Source: Candidatus Nitrosopumilus sp. (GTDB lineage Archaea > Thermoproteota > Nitrososphaeria > Nitrososphaerales > Nitrosopumilaceae). Taken from it: DNA of 23,639 nucleotides. Shown in pieces: positions 23,016-23,639 of this stretch. The notes under the pieces were generated by a model. The model worked only from the letters and a program-made list of their open reading frames with translations, did not search any database and was not told where the DNA came from. The stretch lies in assembly GCA_029941825.1 (NCBI GenBank), contig JAPYTM010000005.1, forward strand, positions 1 to 23,639, in the 5' to 3' direction. Both the position numbers and the translations under genes were made by a program. Within the stretch, counting starts at the first letter, position 1. Each line of letters starts with the position of its first letter.

Positions 23016-23639
23016 TCATCTAGGAAAATATTTACTGTTTTTTGGCTTTGAACTATTTTCTTTTGGTTTTGATGCAGGTTCTCTAATTTGATTACAGTTT
23101 AAGCATAATACCTTTAGTTCTTCACGGGCAAGTTCAGGTGCTGAGATATATTTTCCTAATGCTCCTCCACGCCCATTGTTATCAAAAGAAGTATCATCAA
23201 ACACAGGGCTAATTCCTAAAGCTCTTTCATCTTTAAATCCACAATTAGAACAAGTCTTCCCACCTAAAATTTCAAATAATTTTTCTTTTATTGTTTCATA
23301 AAATTTGTCTGAACCATTAGAAAAGAAACTTTCTTGTTTTCTTAGGAATTTGTCATTTTTTGGTTTTCTAGATCTAGAATTATCTCTACTGGATTCTCGT
23401 CCATAAGATGATCTTGAACCTCTATCATCTCTTGAATATCTATCATTTCTTGAATCATCTGGTTTGTGTTGTCTGAAACAATCACTACAGTAAACTGGTT
23501 TATCGTTTCTTGGAACAAATGGAACTGTACATTGATTTCCACAATCAGCACAAGTTACCTCGGTATCTTCTCTATCATTATCTCTTGAACCTCTATCATC
23601 TCTTGAATATCTTGAACCTCTATCATCTCTTGAATATCT
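23016..23639 (-). CDS. Zinc-ribbon protein with Arg/Ser/Asp repeats and an HNH-like treble clef (5' partial)
   Basis: An unbroken frame of 207 codons plus stop enters from the right edge; the true start lies outside. In order: RYSRDDRGS repeats; a zinc ribbon with CADC and CSDC separated by 17 residues (a CxxC-x17-CxxC domain, with PFVPRNDKPVYCSDCF); another RYSRDDRGS unit within an Arg/Ser/Asp-rich low-complexity linker; a helix (KFYETIKEKLFEIL); a second Cys4 module CSNCGFKDERALG...VLCLNCNQIRE resembling HNH endonuclease treble clefs but lacking the catalytic His; and a Lys/Ser-rich tail. The composition suggests an RNA- or DNA-binding protein. The codons are consistently AT-rich like the neighbours. 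Confidence 0.75.
   Translation of the reverse strand, partial: RYSRDDRGSRYSRDDRGSRDNDREDTEVTCADCGNQCTVPFVPRNDKPVYCSDCFRQHKPDDSRNDRYSRDDRGSRSSYGRESSRDNSRSRKPKNDKFLRKQESFFSNGSDKFYETIKEKLFEILGGKTCSNCGFKDERALGISPVFDDTSFDNNGRGGALGKYISAPELAREELKVLCLNCNQIREPASKPKENSSKPKNSKYFPR
23415..23441 (-). repeat. Dispersed copy of the 27-bp RYSRDDRGS repeat
   Basis: This 27-nt unit encodes RYSRDDRGS on the minus strand and is identical to the two tandem units at 23586-23639. It lies between the two zinc modules of the same protein, 144 bp from the tandem pair. Confidence 0.9.
23586..23639 (-). repeat. Two perfect tandem 27-bp repeats at the window edge
   Basis: Units 23586-23612 and 23613-23639 are identical and in frame, each encoding RYSRDDRGS. 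The array may continue beyond the window. The nucleotide identity indicates recent expansion or gene conversion, and the unit length keeps the reading frame. Confidence 0.9.

Noticed and set aside
23342..23551. Separate 69-aa minus-strand frame starting MLIVEINVQ
   Set aside because: It is out of frame with, and fully contained in, the zinc-ribbon gene, whose frame shows clear CxxC modules and continues unbroken to the window edge.
23415..23639. CRISPR array from the 27-bp repeats
   Set aside because: The units are directly tandem without spacers, keep the reading frame, and encode a protein repeat.

Overview
The window looks like chromosomal DNA of an AT-rich archaeon, most likely a marine ammonia-oxidising thaumarchaeon (Nitrososphaerota, Nitrosopumilus-like). 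Reasons: archaeal-type S11, PheS/PheT, TrpS, ValS, RtcB and a PDCD5 homologue; a tRNA gene interrupted by archaeal bulge-helix-bulge introns; dense gene packing with many 3-17 bp overlaps; and start codons (ATG, TTG, GTG) that sit about 25 bp downstream of TATA-like boxes with no Shine-Dalgarno, as expected for leaderless archaeal mRNAs. The genus-level placement is inference; no database was searched. I see no phage, IS element, CRISPR array or island boundary.

Layout. 1-2430: tail of an unknown gene, tRNA-Thr(CGT) on the minus strand, then glmM and thiL overlapping by 17 bp. 2428-5526: a small membrane protein, rpsK/S11 with a tandem-repeat N-terminal tail, and a minus-strand operon rtcB - PDCD5 - unknown joined by 4-bp overlaps. 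5665-9014: purB, a convergent asparagine-synthetase-like ATPase lacking its glutaminase half, a pterin dehydratase, and a QueD/PTPS enzyme carrying an extra N-terminal domain, followed 7 nt later by valS. 11353-12935: pdxS-pdxT (vitamin B6). 12966-16022: a membrane-anchored unknown, tRNA-Trp with two introns, and a mitochondrial-type aconitase. 16178-18112: an unknown protein, an HExxH protein, a stand-alone Lrp-type RAM domain and an EVE-domain protein. 18160-18355: an unassigned GC-rich structured RNA candidate. 18401-22867: pheS-pheT diverging from trpS plus a small unknown gene. 22870-23639: a 27-residue membrane peptide and a partial zinc-ribbon protein with Arg/Ser/Asp-rich repeats.

Most genes are housekeeping functions in translation (tRNAs, S11, ValS, PheRS, TrpS, RtcB) and cofactor synthesis (thiamine, pyridoxal phosphate, pterin/7-deazaguanine). 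RtcB is the ligase needed to mature intron-containing tRNAs such as the tRNA-Trp here, and TrpS charges that tRNA. The most interesting items are the structured RNA between pheT and the EVE gene, the two-intron tRNA-Trp whose second intron carries C/D-like boxes and a 9-nt match to the mature anticodon loop, the domain fusion on QueD, and the repeat-bearing zinc protein at the right edge.
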